From Candidula unifasciata (lineage: Eukaryota > Mollusca > Gastropoda > Stylommatophora > Geomitridae): a stretch of DNA of 64,000 nucleotides. The position numbers and the translations under genes were made by a program. Shown here piece by piece: positions 12,037 through 25,400 of the stretch (within the stretch, counting starts at the first letter, position 1; each line of letters starts with the position of its first letter). The notes under the pieces are model-generated. The model did not search any database. It was not told the origin of the DNA and saw only the letters and a list, made by a program, of their open reading frames with translations. The stretch covers positions 70,001 through 134,000 of the forward strand of contig CAJHNH020000845.1 of assembly GCA_905116865.2 (NCBI GenBank). Reading direction: 5' to 3'.

Positions 12037-12389
12037 TAGTGCAATCTGTAATTTGTACAAATTAAATGTTAATAAATAACAACTTGTATAAAATGAAGAA
12101 CAATAAACATATAACACTAGAAATTTTCTTCTGTGTTGACTCTTAAAATGGAAGTTGGCATGTTTTATTGTAGTTTACAGCTAGGTTGCGATATCTGCGT
12201 CTTTCAGCTCAATATATTTTATTTCAGCAAACCCTTATTTAGTGAATTTTTACAACAAATGGGCCCTGGAATCCACATGGGGATCAGTTGACTTAATTTC
12301 AATAACTGCTGTACATACAAAAATGGCAGAATTATTTTGCCACACATAGTGACTTTGCATCATTAATTTGTTAGTTAATTAAACAGATT

Positions 12390-12630
12390 ATCCTCACTGC
12401 ACATAGGACAAGTCCATAAGCACTCGGATCCCATCTTCAGTATATCACTCAGCCTGTGGCGACTAATAACACCAGTTCTATGTTGGTTTACTATTTTTCT
12501 TTGGTTACCTGTATAGTGTTCATGTTTGGTGAAACCCCTCTTTTACTTGAAGTTCTTGTAGTCTTTTGAATGTTGCAGATTCAATGTCGTCTCCTGAATC
12601 ATCTTCTCCTCCTGCCTCCTTGAGAGCATT
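12390..12630 (+). repeat. dispersed repeat, copy 2 (partner 5641-5875)
   Basis: Shares ordered blocks with 5641-5875, including CCAGTTCTATGTTG and GAGAGCATTATTA. It is immediately followed by an RNase H-family tail, so the two may be parts of one element. Confidence 0.5.
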
Positions 12631-12905
12631 ATTACTCAGGCACAACAAGGCAGATGTGGTCAGAGCTCCTTGGGAAACAAGTAACGAAGTCAGAAGAGAA
12701 ACAAGAGTATTATAGGCTGGAAAGAATGATACACCTGGGTGTGACCAGAGGGTTCGGCTGGCACACTAAGCTCAGAGGAAAGGCAAGATGGACAGACAAC
12801 CAGACTACCAGCACCACCAGTATTGAAATTCTGCGCTGACTGCTGAGGATCGGGATGGAGTGCATATGGGAATGCCTCGAGTGCTGTGATGTCAATTCTT
12901 GACTC
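12631..12905 (+). pseudogene. RNase H-family retrosequence tail (copy 1)
   Basis: The sense strand reads NKADVV-RAPWE, then GVTRGFGWHTKLRGKARWT...NQTT, then LLRIGMECIWECLECCDVNS, with stops between. The same order of motifs (DKADVVRALWE, GV.RG.GR.T.RGKA, NQTVT, LRWLL, WECxECCDVNS) recurs in other copies in the window. The 5' RNase H core is missing here. Confidence 0.6.
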
Positions 12906-12939
12906 AACTCATCTCAGGCACAGTACTAACAAAATTCCA

Positions 12940-13990
12940 TGAGTTGTTAGACATGAACACTACACAGGTAGCTAAATAAGAATAGTCAACCAACACAGAA
13001 CTTGGCACTCAAGTCAAATGAGATCAGAAGGTGCTGGTATTCATCGGTATTTAGTATAATAGCGCAGAAAAAAATTATGCATAAAAACAGGGACATACTG
13101 TTGTGTACCCAACAGAAAAAAGCCATGTGTATCATCAACATCAAGTATTTACTGTCTTGTAGACTAGCAAAGATGATCATTTTTACAGTTTAGTATCTAG
13201 CACTCACATATGACATAATTAAAAACAAAACCCATTGTTCTCATTCGTTCATTACGTCTAACAAATAGGCAGGACAACTGGGGAATAGTTTCCAAGACTG
13301 GAACGCAATGTTTCATCATTTAAAAGCCCCATTCCGGCAGTTGTCGGGAGCCCTAATATAAACCAACTTATGGGCTGAACGGGGTTTCTGGCCGGGTGGG
13401 TGGTCATCATCCGAATTGTGGCACTTTGTAATCACCGGGTGTTGGTTGCTTGTTGTATTGTCGTACAGTTGAGTCACGGTGAACTGGATTGATGTTTGTT
13501 CAGTTGTAATAAAATAACAATATAGTATTTGGCATAAACAAAATTTCAGTTCTATAATGGCAAACTTTCTGTTAAATATTTACTGCGTTGGTTCTTACTT
13601 TCTAAATACTGATATCCCAAATAGTGTGTGTTTATACGACTCTTCAAGCACGGCGAAAAATAGTTGGATGTTGGATGACTATCTGGGCACTGGATGGAGG
13701 CTCATCTTATATACTGTTTGTAAAATATAATATAATGTGTGCAAGAAACAATATTTAACAACAAAAAACTGTCTATTTAAAATAAACTAAGTTTAAACTC
13801 AGTATTTTATAATTTGGATTACATATTTGATGAAATTTGGTTAAAACATCTTTCAAATCAAAGGTGTACAATGATAACTCAGCAAAAGTGAAAGGGTCAC
13901 TTCCGTTTTGATTGTAGATGAACGCTAGGACTGGGATTGTAAGGTTCTCGTCTTTGTTTCTGTGTAACTGTCAACAGGGTTTGTTCAAAC
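12940..13990. promoter_or_regulatory. shared upstream region of TSSC4 and ACTL6A
   Basis: The interval between the two head-to-head starts (12036 minus, 13991 plus). It should hold the first exon of TSSC4, the 5' UTR of ACTL6A and probably a bidirectional promoter. No TATA box or other defined element can be asserted from the sequence. Confidence 0.4.
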
Positions 13991-14015
13991 ATGAGCGGCG
14001 GAGTTTACGGAGGAG
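13991..14015 (+). CDS. ACTL6A: ACTL6A exon 1
   Basis: Encodes the start MSGGVYGG and the first base of the next codon. The GTGAGT donor follows at 14016. The ATG is the family's conserved start. Confidence 0.95.
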
Positions 14016-16372
14016 GTGAGTACAGTTGTTTTATACAACTAAAATAATTAAAAAATTGTATAGTTGGTTTATCAAGAATACCTTGATATTTTAAACTTAA
14101 ACGGTAACTACTAACTTAAAGAAACATCACCCGCGCAAATAAATCGCATTTTGATTCAGATTAGTGATCACCCCATCATATAATATATCATTGACATTTT
14201 AACAATTCTTTAGTCGCTGTCCACGAATCCTCAGGTATTAAGTTAAAAATTAACTGTTTCTTTTATTATTTATATAGCCTATGGCTTAGGCGTTGCGAAC
14301 GCGCTTCGTAATGCGTAATGCCGGCGTGCCGGGTTCATTAATCCCACCTGCTGGTGATGATTGATGATTTGGTATTGGTTGGTTTTCGACACAGTGGAAC
14401 ACTGTCACTAACAGCAAAAAAAACTGGGCTATCCTCTGAATAACGGCCACATATTATGGCGGCCAAAAACAGCGCCTCAGTCGCATGTAAATTGCGGACT
14501 TACGTCGACTATACCGCCACCGCCAAGAGTATCACAGTATCTCCCGCGCCGCTACGTGCGCGCAGATCAGGGCTAAACTAGATTGCTGGGACTCACGGGC
14601 AAAGCTGCAGGAGATGCTGCTTGGGCTCTACTGTCAAATTTGGCTGGTAAGCTGGACTGCTTCAGCCGGCTTAGTGGAAGTTATGTCCCTTCGCGTCCCT
14701 TCGCCAAACTCAAAACAAGTCGCGGAAAAAGTCACGAATCAAATGACATACTTACCTATCATCAACCGGGTGCGTGTAGGGCTGCGTAGGGTTGAGTCTA
14801 GGGTTACCTATCATCATACGGTTGCGCGTAGGGCTGCGTAGGGTGTCTATCATCATCATCATACGGTTGCGTAGGGTTTGGGTTAGCGGTAGGGTTAGGG
14901 TTAGATGTGACAATTTTCACGTAGGAGGTCGAAATACTGGCCGACAATCTGATGCTTGTGGGAGTGGCGCCACTGGAAGGGTGCCAAATATGACAGCAAT
15001 AGCGCGCGGCGGCTGGTGCCCCAATCGGTGGTGAATTGTCCGTGTCAGTAGCATCCACCGTCCGTCGACTGTTTGCGCGTGCATGCGACTGTGCGCGATT
15101 GTAGGGAACTACGGCGTCACAATTGTCACATCTAACGCTAACCCTAACCCTACCCCTCATCTTACGCAAACAACCAACCTACACGCAATAAGCAGCCCTA
15201 CACGCAACCGCAGGACGATGATAGACACCCTACGCAACCCTACACGCACCCGGATGATGATGGGTAAGTATGCCGTTTGATCCGCGACTTGTTTTGAGTT
15301 TGGCCAAGGGACATAACTTCCACTAAGCCCCGCTAAGCCGGCCGAAGCAGTCCAGCTTACCGGCCAAATTTGACAGTAGAGCCTGCTGCTTGTGAGTCCC
15401 CGGCCATCTAGTTTAGCGGCACGGAAGATAATCTTGGCAGTGGCGGTATAGTCGCCGATCTGCAATTTAAGTCGCCTGAAGTCCGCAATTTACTTGTGAC
15501 TAAGGCCCTGTCAATGTGTTTTTAGCCGCCTTAATATGTGGCCGTTATTTGGAGGATAGCCAAAAACTGATATGGTTGGTTCTTCATCGTCCTGTAAGGA
15601 TGTGCGACTAACTTATCAGGAAAGAAATTATGATCTGCAAATCATTCTAGTATGTATGTTGAAAAAAATAATTCAAAAGTAGCCAGACAATGTGTATTTT
15701 TTTAATTCTGATTAAGATCATCTCAGTGCCTGTTTGTTAGTGTTAACAGTAACACTGAAGAGACGAGGTGATAATATCATATCAGTTTTGTTCTGAAAGA
15801 AATGTCAGAATTTCATTAATAATACTTTTTAGTTTATTTTTAAAATAATAGTATTACTTTATATAGTACCTATGAGTCACCATGGTGGAGCGGCCAGACA
15901 TTCGCCTGCGGATCGGAAGGTTGTGAGTTTTGGCTCCTGATGGAACCGGGTTTTCTAAAAAAAAAAAAATGACTTTGGTTCCCAGGTCTCCGCAGCCTTG
16001 AGTGGGTGATATACCATGTCCACGTACCCACCAAGCGCAGATTGGTCTATAAAATATAGATCTAGCCCCTTCTTACGCCTGAAGGGGTGGAAAAGGATCC
16101 TATACTTACTTTAATTTACTTATATATAGAACCTAGTCCGGAGTATTGGCTGCATACATAATGTATTGACTGATACTCCGAATCAGAATGGGACCTTTTA
16201 CTTATAGTAGTATTAGTATTTAAATTACTTACATTCATTTAGTTTTGTGAGTCAAATGCTCAGTCAGATAGTAGTGTAATAGTTACGGCTTCATAGAGTT
16301 ACTAGTTAGCAGTGTACTCTGTTGCCAGATTTTAGTATAGTAGCCAATATATTTCCCATAAGAAAAAAACTT

Positions 16373-16435
<63 letters not shown>

Positions 16436-19400
16436 CCATTTTGGCCCTGTTACTGTTAGAAATGGATGCTATTGTTGTTATTGTTAGTGTTATTAGACAA
16501 ACAGATGCCTCATGACATCATGTCAGGCAATTCATATATATCCATCCACTTGTAAAATTAACAGTAAGCAAAGGGCTATCCTCTGAATAACGGGCATAAA
16601 TTATCAGGGCGGAAAATATAACATTACAGGGCCTCAGTCATGTGTCAATTGCGCACTTCTGGGCACTATAACGCCACCGCCGAATTGCAAACTTTCGGCA
16701 ACCTCCGCCACCGCCGAAAGTGTCACACATGCCACTCATGTGGCGTGGATTGGGGCTAAACTAGATGGTTAGGACTCATGAGCAAATAAATGAAGGAGCT
16801 GCTCCTGAGTCCTAGCCATCTTGTATAGCCCCAATCCATGCCACGTGGGGGACACTCTCGGAGGTTGCCAAAAGTTTGCAATTCGGCGCTGCCGGAAGCT
16901 CGCATGTCAATTCGACTGAACTGCGCATTTGACACACGACTGAGGCCCATTTAGGGTATATTTTCCGCCCCGTTATTTGGATTATAATAAAGCAAAGTAT
17001 TCAAGTTTCTTCATTGCAAAGTTATCATGCCATTTGCCTCCCCCTGAAGAGCATTGGCTTATTTCATGGCTGTGCCATTCAGTTCATGTGTGCCAATTTT
17101 GTACCGAGATTCATGGGAATCATTGCCAACAACTACAGAGTTGCTGCTTTGTCTGGTGCTCTCGGGTGGTGTCTAGCTATTCTGCTGAGAGAAAGTGTGT
17201 TGAAACTGCAACAGATTTGATCCTTTTGGCTCTAACTTATAGCATACCAAAAAAAAGTGTGGCTTGGCTTTTACCATAAGCCCCTCCAAGAAGCATAGTT
17301 TGTGTGTCTCTCTTTACTACCCCTTAGGCCTCTGGTGCTAAACCCCCTAGGACTGAAAGAGTTAAGAAAAGGATCTCGAAAGCAATAATAGTAGCACCCT
17401 TTAATAGTTACAGCACAGTTCAATGAAGTATTTTAGCTTTATTTCCCCAAATATTGTAAACTGTTATTTCAGTGTTTACAGATTCTTGTATTTCTTGCAG
17501 ATGAGGTTGGTGCAGTTGTATTTGACATTGGGTCCTACTCCTTTAGAGCAGGATTTGCAGGGGAAGACACACCAAAGGTAAGAAAGATGCATTGCTACAA
17601 ACATAAACATGTCAAAACTCTTCTATGTGTGCAGGCGTTGTTGGTAATGAAAGAGCTGATAGACTGGCAAGTCTTTGTCTGTCAGTATAATGCAGACAGT
17701 GTCTTATTCTCTCTAATTCTAGTATATGTAACTCTGTCTCTTCTTGTGTTGTTAGTGATCTTACGAAGACAGCGCAAATGACTTTTATTCGACTGTAACT
17801 CTCTGTTATCGGTAGATATTCTGTTAGGACCCTTTTTCTGTGTATTGAACATATAGTGGTAGACCTTTATTTTATAGTCATATACTGACTGCCTTTACCT
17901 CCCAGAAATTTACCTGGTACCCATTTAAGTCTGGATTGACCTGGGAGCCAAGACCCTTTCTGAAAAAAAGTTTGTTTCTGTTAGAATTTGGACACACTGC
18001 CTGCATGGTTCGCAGGCAAACGCCTATCCACTCCACCATGGCAGCTTCCCTCACTCATGTAGTTGTGATCAATAAGTTAAATTATGCATCAAGGTTAGAC
18101 AAAGAATGATAATATAATTTCTGTTATAGTGTCTGTCAGTATTCATTGCATTATTTTCTCGACACAGCCTGCTTGTTTCTAACCATCCCTTTTTATGTGT
18201 CCAGTCAGAGATACCCACGCATGTTGGGGTCCTAGAACAGATTGAGGCTGCTATGGACACAGATGGAGCGAGGGACAACAACATCACGTCCAAGCGGTAC
18301 CTCATCGATACAGTTTACATGAAGCATCCGGTCAAAGACATGGAGCTTACTACCTTTCTTAAAGATGGAATGAGTAAGTAATTTATCTGATTTTAATATG
18401 TTGGTAAAATGTTTGTATTTGTGTCTTTCATTTCTTTCCTCGGCTTCATATGACAGTGAAGGAGAGGCAGCTAACTTTTGGGGTGAGACAATAAATCTTC
18501 AAAGAAGGACAGCCAACGTTCAGAGTAGGTCAGCCAACATTCAGAGTTGGACAACTAACATTTAGAGTAGGTCTGCCAACATTTAGACTGGGTCAGCCAA
18601 CATTTAGACTGGGTCAGCCAACATTTAGACTGGATCAGCCAACATTTAGACTGGATCAGCCAAGATTCAGAGATTAACAGCCAACATTTAGAGATGTACA
18701 ACCAACATTCAGAGATGGACAAGCAACATTCAGACTTGGAAAAGCCACATTCAGACTTGTCAGATTTGGACAAGCCACATTCAGACTTGGACAAGCCACA
18801 TTCAGATAAGGACAAGCCACATTCAGAGCTGTCAGACAACACTCAGAGTTGGACAGCCAACATTCAGGAGAAGCATTCTGTTGTCCGTTTCTATTTTTTA
18901 ATCAGTGGAGTGAAACCAATAGATTGATAAATGAAAGTCCGTTGTGGTGATTCTTGCCTACAAGTTAGCAAGTATATGTATGGAGTAGGAAGCTTCACAA
19001 CGGCGAGACTTCTATGACAGACTGTTCACAACCGGGACAGACACGCAGAATAGTGCTACAGAGTTTGCAGAAGCCTTGAAGTCCTTGTACAGAATATCCA
19101 CAGATTAACTGGGTAACATTGCCGCATGTCTTGAGATCAGTCGAGATTCAGCACACCACATCATCCTAACATTTTTAATTCTAATGTCAAATCAGTACTG
19201 CTTTATAGAGCAGAAATATGAAGAACACTTTAAGCAATAACTAAGCTACAAACATTCATTAACTGGTCCCTGAGCAGAATAGAGGGAATTAAATGGTATG
19301 ATAGAATCACTAATATAGAGTTTTTGGAGAGAACTAAACAAGTTCCATTGGACCAAGAGGTGAGGAAAAGTTGCTGGCATTGTATAGGACACAGACGTTG

Positions 19401-22400
19401 AGAAATTCTGAGAACAAAATAATTAAGATATTACTAGACTGTCTTTGCACTGGATCCTACAGTGGCATAGAAATAAAGGAAGACTAAAAAACACATGAAG
19501 GGAGCTGTGACACTATGTGTCTATATGACTGCAGGTTCGAGACAGTCACGCTCATTTGGCCATGAGTGCTCCTTAGATTTAGCAATCTTCTAACCAAAAC
19601 ATATCTGGTACCAACTAACACACATCAAGCCGTGATACTCTTTCTCTGTAATTGTTTCTTATTTTATCCTAATCCTCTTCATGATTTGTATAATCATGCA
19701 GCACAACACACATGGTATGTATAATCATGCAGCACAACACACATGGTATGTATAATCATGCACCACAACGCACATGGTATGTATAATCATGCACCACAAC
19801 GCACATGGTATGTGTAATCATGCAGTACAACACACATGGTATTATAATCATTCAGTACAACACACATGGTAAATACATACGATTTATGTCCACTTGAATC
19901 TTTAGACTTCACTTCTAACATTCACAAATCAAAAATGATAAAAATTGGCACCTTCAAATCTGATGCACATAAATGTTGTATATACACATTACATACTACC
20001 TCTACACAATATGACTTAATATACCAAAACAGTAATACTCCATTGCTAAAGCTGATATACACATCTAGAAAAATTGTTGTGTGGTCTCTAAGGACTCTTA
20101 AGACTTTCTACAAGCATGGCTATATTATGGCAGATGTTGTTTGATCCACTTTATTTAATTCTACAGTGATGCTTTGAGCAGAGTGGCAGGCCTCACAGGG
20201 AAGGTCATTAGGAGGCATAGTTTGGATCTTTCCTCTAGGCCATGCCAGCGAAGTGGGTATTGAAAATTCAACAGGTAGACAGATTGGCTGGATCTGCACC
20301 ACTGGGTGGTGAATTGATACATGACAAGGCAGATGTGGTCAAGGTCCTTTGGGAACAAGCAACAGAATAAAAAAAAAGAAACAAGATTATTATGGCCTGG
20401 AGAGAATGAGCCACCTGAGTGTAACCAGAGGGTCTGGCCGGTTTACTACATTCAGAGGAAAGGCAAGACCGACATATAACCAGATTGTGACCGATATCAT
20501 CATTATTGGAACTCTGCGTTGGCTGCTGAAGATGAGGACGGAGCACACGTCTAAATGCTGTGATGTCAATTCTTGATTCAGCTCAACTGTTTAATTCTGT
20601 CATTTCACACTTTTTCAGTTTCCTTTGTAGTTTCCCCCATCACTGCCATATGCTGCTTTATCGTAATTTACATCCTCTTCCTTGTCTTGTCTACAGTCAG
20701 TCTGCCCAGTGCCTTCTCCAGATAGGGCCATGGGACTGCCGTCATTAGCTTGACATGACATCGCCACCCCGGGCTTACTATACGTTCCGTTTTCACTCTG
20801 GCAATCCATTCTTTTCCCCTCACGGCATGTTCTGACCATTACTTTTGTATTTCATCTATAGTTGAAAACTGGGACATTTTTGAGAAAGTCATGGACTATG
20901 TATACAGTCACAGCATCAAGTCTGAGGCCAATCTCCATCCGGTTCTGATGTCCGAGGCGGCTGTGAGTACTGTCTTAGAAACCTGGAAAGATTGTTGTCT
21001 GTATAAACTGTGTATGTATGTTGGTATCTTATGTGAGTCATTTAATATCTCATAATCAGGCGTGTGCGTGGCTTAGGTGTTGCGAGTCGGACTCTTAATC
21101 CAACGTACCGCGGTCAAAACCCACTGTGTGCTGTGTGGATTTTTATTGTGGTATGGGACGTCGCAGGTCGACCCAACTTAGAATGGGTACCAGAATGGGC
21201 TGTCCTGTGAATTTAAAGACAGCCGGCGTAATGCTGACCACATTACCCACCGAGTGCTGATGGTCTGTAAAAATATGGGCGCTCTGCCCGATACGCCTAA
21301 AGGCTTGGAAAGGGATCTTTACTTTTTACTAATCAGGTGTGTCAAACTGGCGGGCACACCTGTGGTCCACGCAAAAGAAATATTCTGCAAACATTTTTAT
21401 TAAATTACTCCTGTTGGATATGTGTGACCCTCAGGTTACCCTGTTGTGAAAGTCTTCTGTAAATTATGTTTTGTAGAGCATAAATAACTTGCTGCCTTTT
21501 GTTTTTTTAATTTCTTTCAGTGGGTCACAAAAGCCAAGAGAGAACAGCTAACAGAGATTATGTTTGAGAAGTACAATGTGCCTGCGTTCTTTTTGTGCAA
21601 GAACCCAGTTCTTTCTGCGTATCCTTTACTGGGAACATTACTTGAATTGGCACAGTTATAGAAGTACTCACATAGGTGGCGCCACATCAGTAGTCTTATT
21701 TCATATCATCATCATTAGGTACCAGACCTGACAAGATCTTATGTGAAAGTCGCTCTAGGACAGTGATTCTCAAACTGTGCGTGACGGTGCCCGCAGGAAA
21801 GCCACGACCTCTTCACAAGGGCGGCACAAAATATTTGAAGATACACAAGTTTTTTTGTTGTTCTTTTTTATCTCTTACATGCGAATGGTCATACTTTTAC
21901 TTAGGTTAGAGCGCCGTGGAAAAATTTTAATTGAAAAAGTGCCACAGCTAAGACAGGTTTGGGAAACACTGCTCCACACAGGTGGATTGATGACATTAAA
22001 GAGCTTATACATCAACACATAGCCATTGCTGCCCATGGTTGGGCCATTATATGTCACATAGAGCTCGCAGTCTGCTTGCTTGTGTGGAGCATGGGAGATG
22101 TGGTTATGACCACTGATAGTTAAAGTTACAGTGTGTTGGGAAATGAGCAGGTGGATATACTGGCCAGTTCTGCACCACTTGGTGGTGAACTTATGTATGA
22201 CAAGCTGGAGGTTGTGAGGGCTATTAGAGTGCCGAGGAACAGATAGATCTTTACAGTGTGAAGAAAGTGGCACTTTGAGGAGTTACTAGGTATCTGGCCG
22301 ATGCTCAACACTCAGGGAAAAGGCTAGACGGATATACAATCAGACAGTTACTGGTACCATCTGAATTGGAACTCTTCGCTTGCTGCAAAAAATGTGGACT

Positions 22401-25400
22401 GAGTGCTTATGGGGGTGTCCTGAGGGTTATGAAAAACAACCAGAGGTTTCCACCGGAGTTTACAGCTGATGAATGCTAAGAAGAAGAAGAATGTTGACTA
22501 GAACAACGATGGAAGGTATGATTCCTGAAAGATGTCTTGGGATTGGGCTAACATCAGACACAGAACATCAGATAGGACCTTAAAGAGGATATTGATGAGT
22601 GAAAACAATCTCAGTGATACTCAGACAAGTTAACCCTCACCACTACCACAAACACATACCCCCTCTTGCTCAGTTATTCACTCATTTGAAACTATTTCAA
22701 ACTCTAATGTTAAATGTAATACTTTAACAACATTGTAAATGTCGTGTATAATAATTTGTCAGTATTGCCATTGAGTCGTGTGTAATAGTTTGCCAATGAA
22801 TGATGTGTAGTTTTAAGTTAAGGACTGACGTCATTTCACTCAGGTAGCTGAGGCCAGTGAGTCTCTATGTTCAGCAGTAAGCACAGGGTATTAATTCTGA
22901 TGCTACTGGTAACTATCTGCTTGTATGCCCACATCACCTTTCCAATGAGTGTTGATCGTTGGCCTGATTCCCTGGTAATTCCTGGCACCATTCTCCTCAG
23001 ACCTTGATATTCTCTCTGTGTCTCCACACTGCTCACTCACTGCCAGGGCCCTCAAAACCTCTTGTTTTTCATGCACTAGTTGACCACCAAGTGCTGCAGA
23101 ACCAGCCAGTCTAACCGCCTGTTTTTCCAACACACAATTTGACTTTGTTGCTGGCAAGTTGTAAATATGTGACAATTTGAGAATGAATTGCATGTGATTG
23201 TTTGACATTGTTGCAATTCTTCTTTCTGTTGCCAATATCTGCTTATGTCGGTAGGTGTCGCAGTTCATCAGACAATCGGCAGCCAAGCCAGGGCACACTC
23301 AGTCGCTTGATACGCCATGATTTTATGCAGTCTCAAGTTGTCAGTGACTCCTTGAATCCATCTTCTTCTCTCCTGTGTGGATTCCGGGGCCCTATTGTAG
23401 GGAAAACAAGAATATACCCACTGCCTACCTCAAAGCATGTTGTAAGAGTCGACTAATTGGGAGCTTCCTTTGAATTTGGAATGCATCCGCCTGAGAGGCA
23501 AGGAACCAACAGTCTGCACACAAATGTGTCAAATCTGTCAAACGGATGCACAAACAACGCTCAGTTTCTGGAACAGGACTGCAGTCCAGAAGTGGATGAA
23601 CAACCAGAACTTTCCACCAGAGTTTACAGCTGGTGAACGCAAATAAGAATCCATATTCTTCTCAGTCTTCCCCTGCCTCTTGGTGTTTCATTTTTCAGGT
23701 TGTACACTCTTGCTGCTGGCATCGTTGGATTTATTCTCATTAGATGGCCAAACCATTTCATTCTTTGTTTCCTGTAAATTTAACAATGGGTGTTGTTTCA
23801 AGTTCTTTTATCACGTCATTTCTCACTCGATCTCTTCTGGTTTTATTCACAGCCGTTCTCAAATATCTCATCTCACAGGTGGTTAGTTTTCTTTCGTGTT
23901 CATTTGTCAATGATAGTTTATTGATGTTGGAAGTAATCTATTGTCTGTGTATTCTATCTCTGTATGTAAAGAAATGTTGTGCACGCCTTAATCAGAACCT
24001 CACAGTTTTGCTAACGGCCGGTCGACTGCCCTGGTAGTGGACAGTGGCGCCACACAAACATCGGCAGTTCCAGTTTATGATGGTTACGTCATCAGTCAGT
24101 GTGAGTAACTACATCCACGTCTTTGTTCTCAACACCACTCCTTTATTCACACTGTCTCTCCTTTATTCACACTGTCACTCCTTCATTCACACTGTCTCTC
24201 CTTCATTCACACTGCCTCTCCTTTATTCACACTGTCACTCCTTCATTCACTCTGTCACTCCTTTATTCACACTGTCACTCCTTCATTCACACTGTCACTC
24301 CTTTATTCACACTGCCTCTCCTTCATTCACACTGCCTCTCCTTCATTCACACTGCCTCTCCTTTATTCACACTGTCACTTCCTTTATTCACACTGTCACT
24401 CCTTTATTCACACTGTCACTCCTTCATTCACACTGTCACTCCTTTATTCACACTGCCTCTCCTTCATTCACACTGTCACTCCTTCATTCACACTGCCTCT
24501 CCTTCATTCACACTGCCTCTCCTTCATTCACACTGTCACTCCTTTATTCACACTGTCACTCCTTCATTCACACTGCCTCTTCTTCATTCACACTGCCTCT
24601 TCTTCATTCACACTGTCACTCCTTTATTCACACTGCCTCTCCTTCATTCACACTGCCTCTCCTTCATTCACACTGCCTCTCCTTCATTCACATAGCCTCT
24701 TCTTCATTCACACTGTCGCCCCGTCATTCACATTGCTTCTCCTTCATTCACACTGCCACTCCTTCATTACCACAGCATTGTCTTCATTTACACAGCCTCT
24801 TGTTCATACACATAGCCTCTTCTTCATTCACACTGCCACTCCTTAATTCACACTGCCTCTTCTTCAGTCACGTAGCTTCTTCTTCATTCACACTGCCATT
24901 TTCATTCATACAGCCAGGATGATAAGAGTACCTAAGGACATCCACTGTGGTGAATTACAGATTGATATATTTCAAAGTCGATCTCTACTACAATATAAAT
25001 ATGTGTGCAAGAGGGACATGTCACGGTGTCTGTGGCTAAGGCGTTGCGAGTCCGACTCGTAATCCAACGTACCGCGATCGAAACCCACTGTGGGCTGCGT
25101 GGATTTTTATTGTGGTATGGGGCGTTGCAGGTCGGCCCAGCCTCAAATGGGTACCATGATGGCTGTCCTGGGGAAGTAAAGACGGCCGGCGTAATGTTGA
25201 CCACATTACCCACCAAGTACCGATTGGTCTGTAAAAATATGGGACGCTCTGCCCATATACCCGATGCGCCTTAGGCGTAATAAGGGATCTTTACTTTACT
25301 ATTACTTTACAAGAGGGACATGAATGATACAGGCATTGAAATGAATTCAAAGGAACAGGATGCCATGGTTATATGGAGAGGAAAATCAGGTGGGGTTAAT

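Noticed and set aside
12037..12117. Longer N-terminus for TSSC4 (27 extra residues)
   Set aside because: A clear TTACAG acceptor lies just upstream of the family-like start and the extra residues are hydrophobic intron translation.
14880..15160. Telomere or interstitial telomeric sequence
   Set aside because: Only two or three TTAGGG-like units occur on each side, symmetrically inside the arms of a TIR element, so they are part of the element.
24044..24922. 292-codon plus-strand ORF of SFIHT-type repeats
   Set aside because: Translation of a 20-bp minisatellite in ACTL6A intron 6, immediately after the exon 6 donor; no domain.
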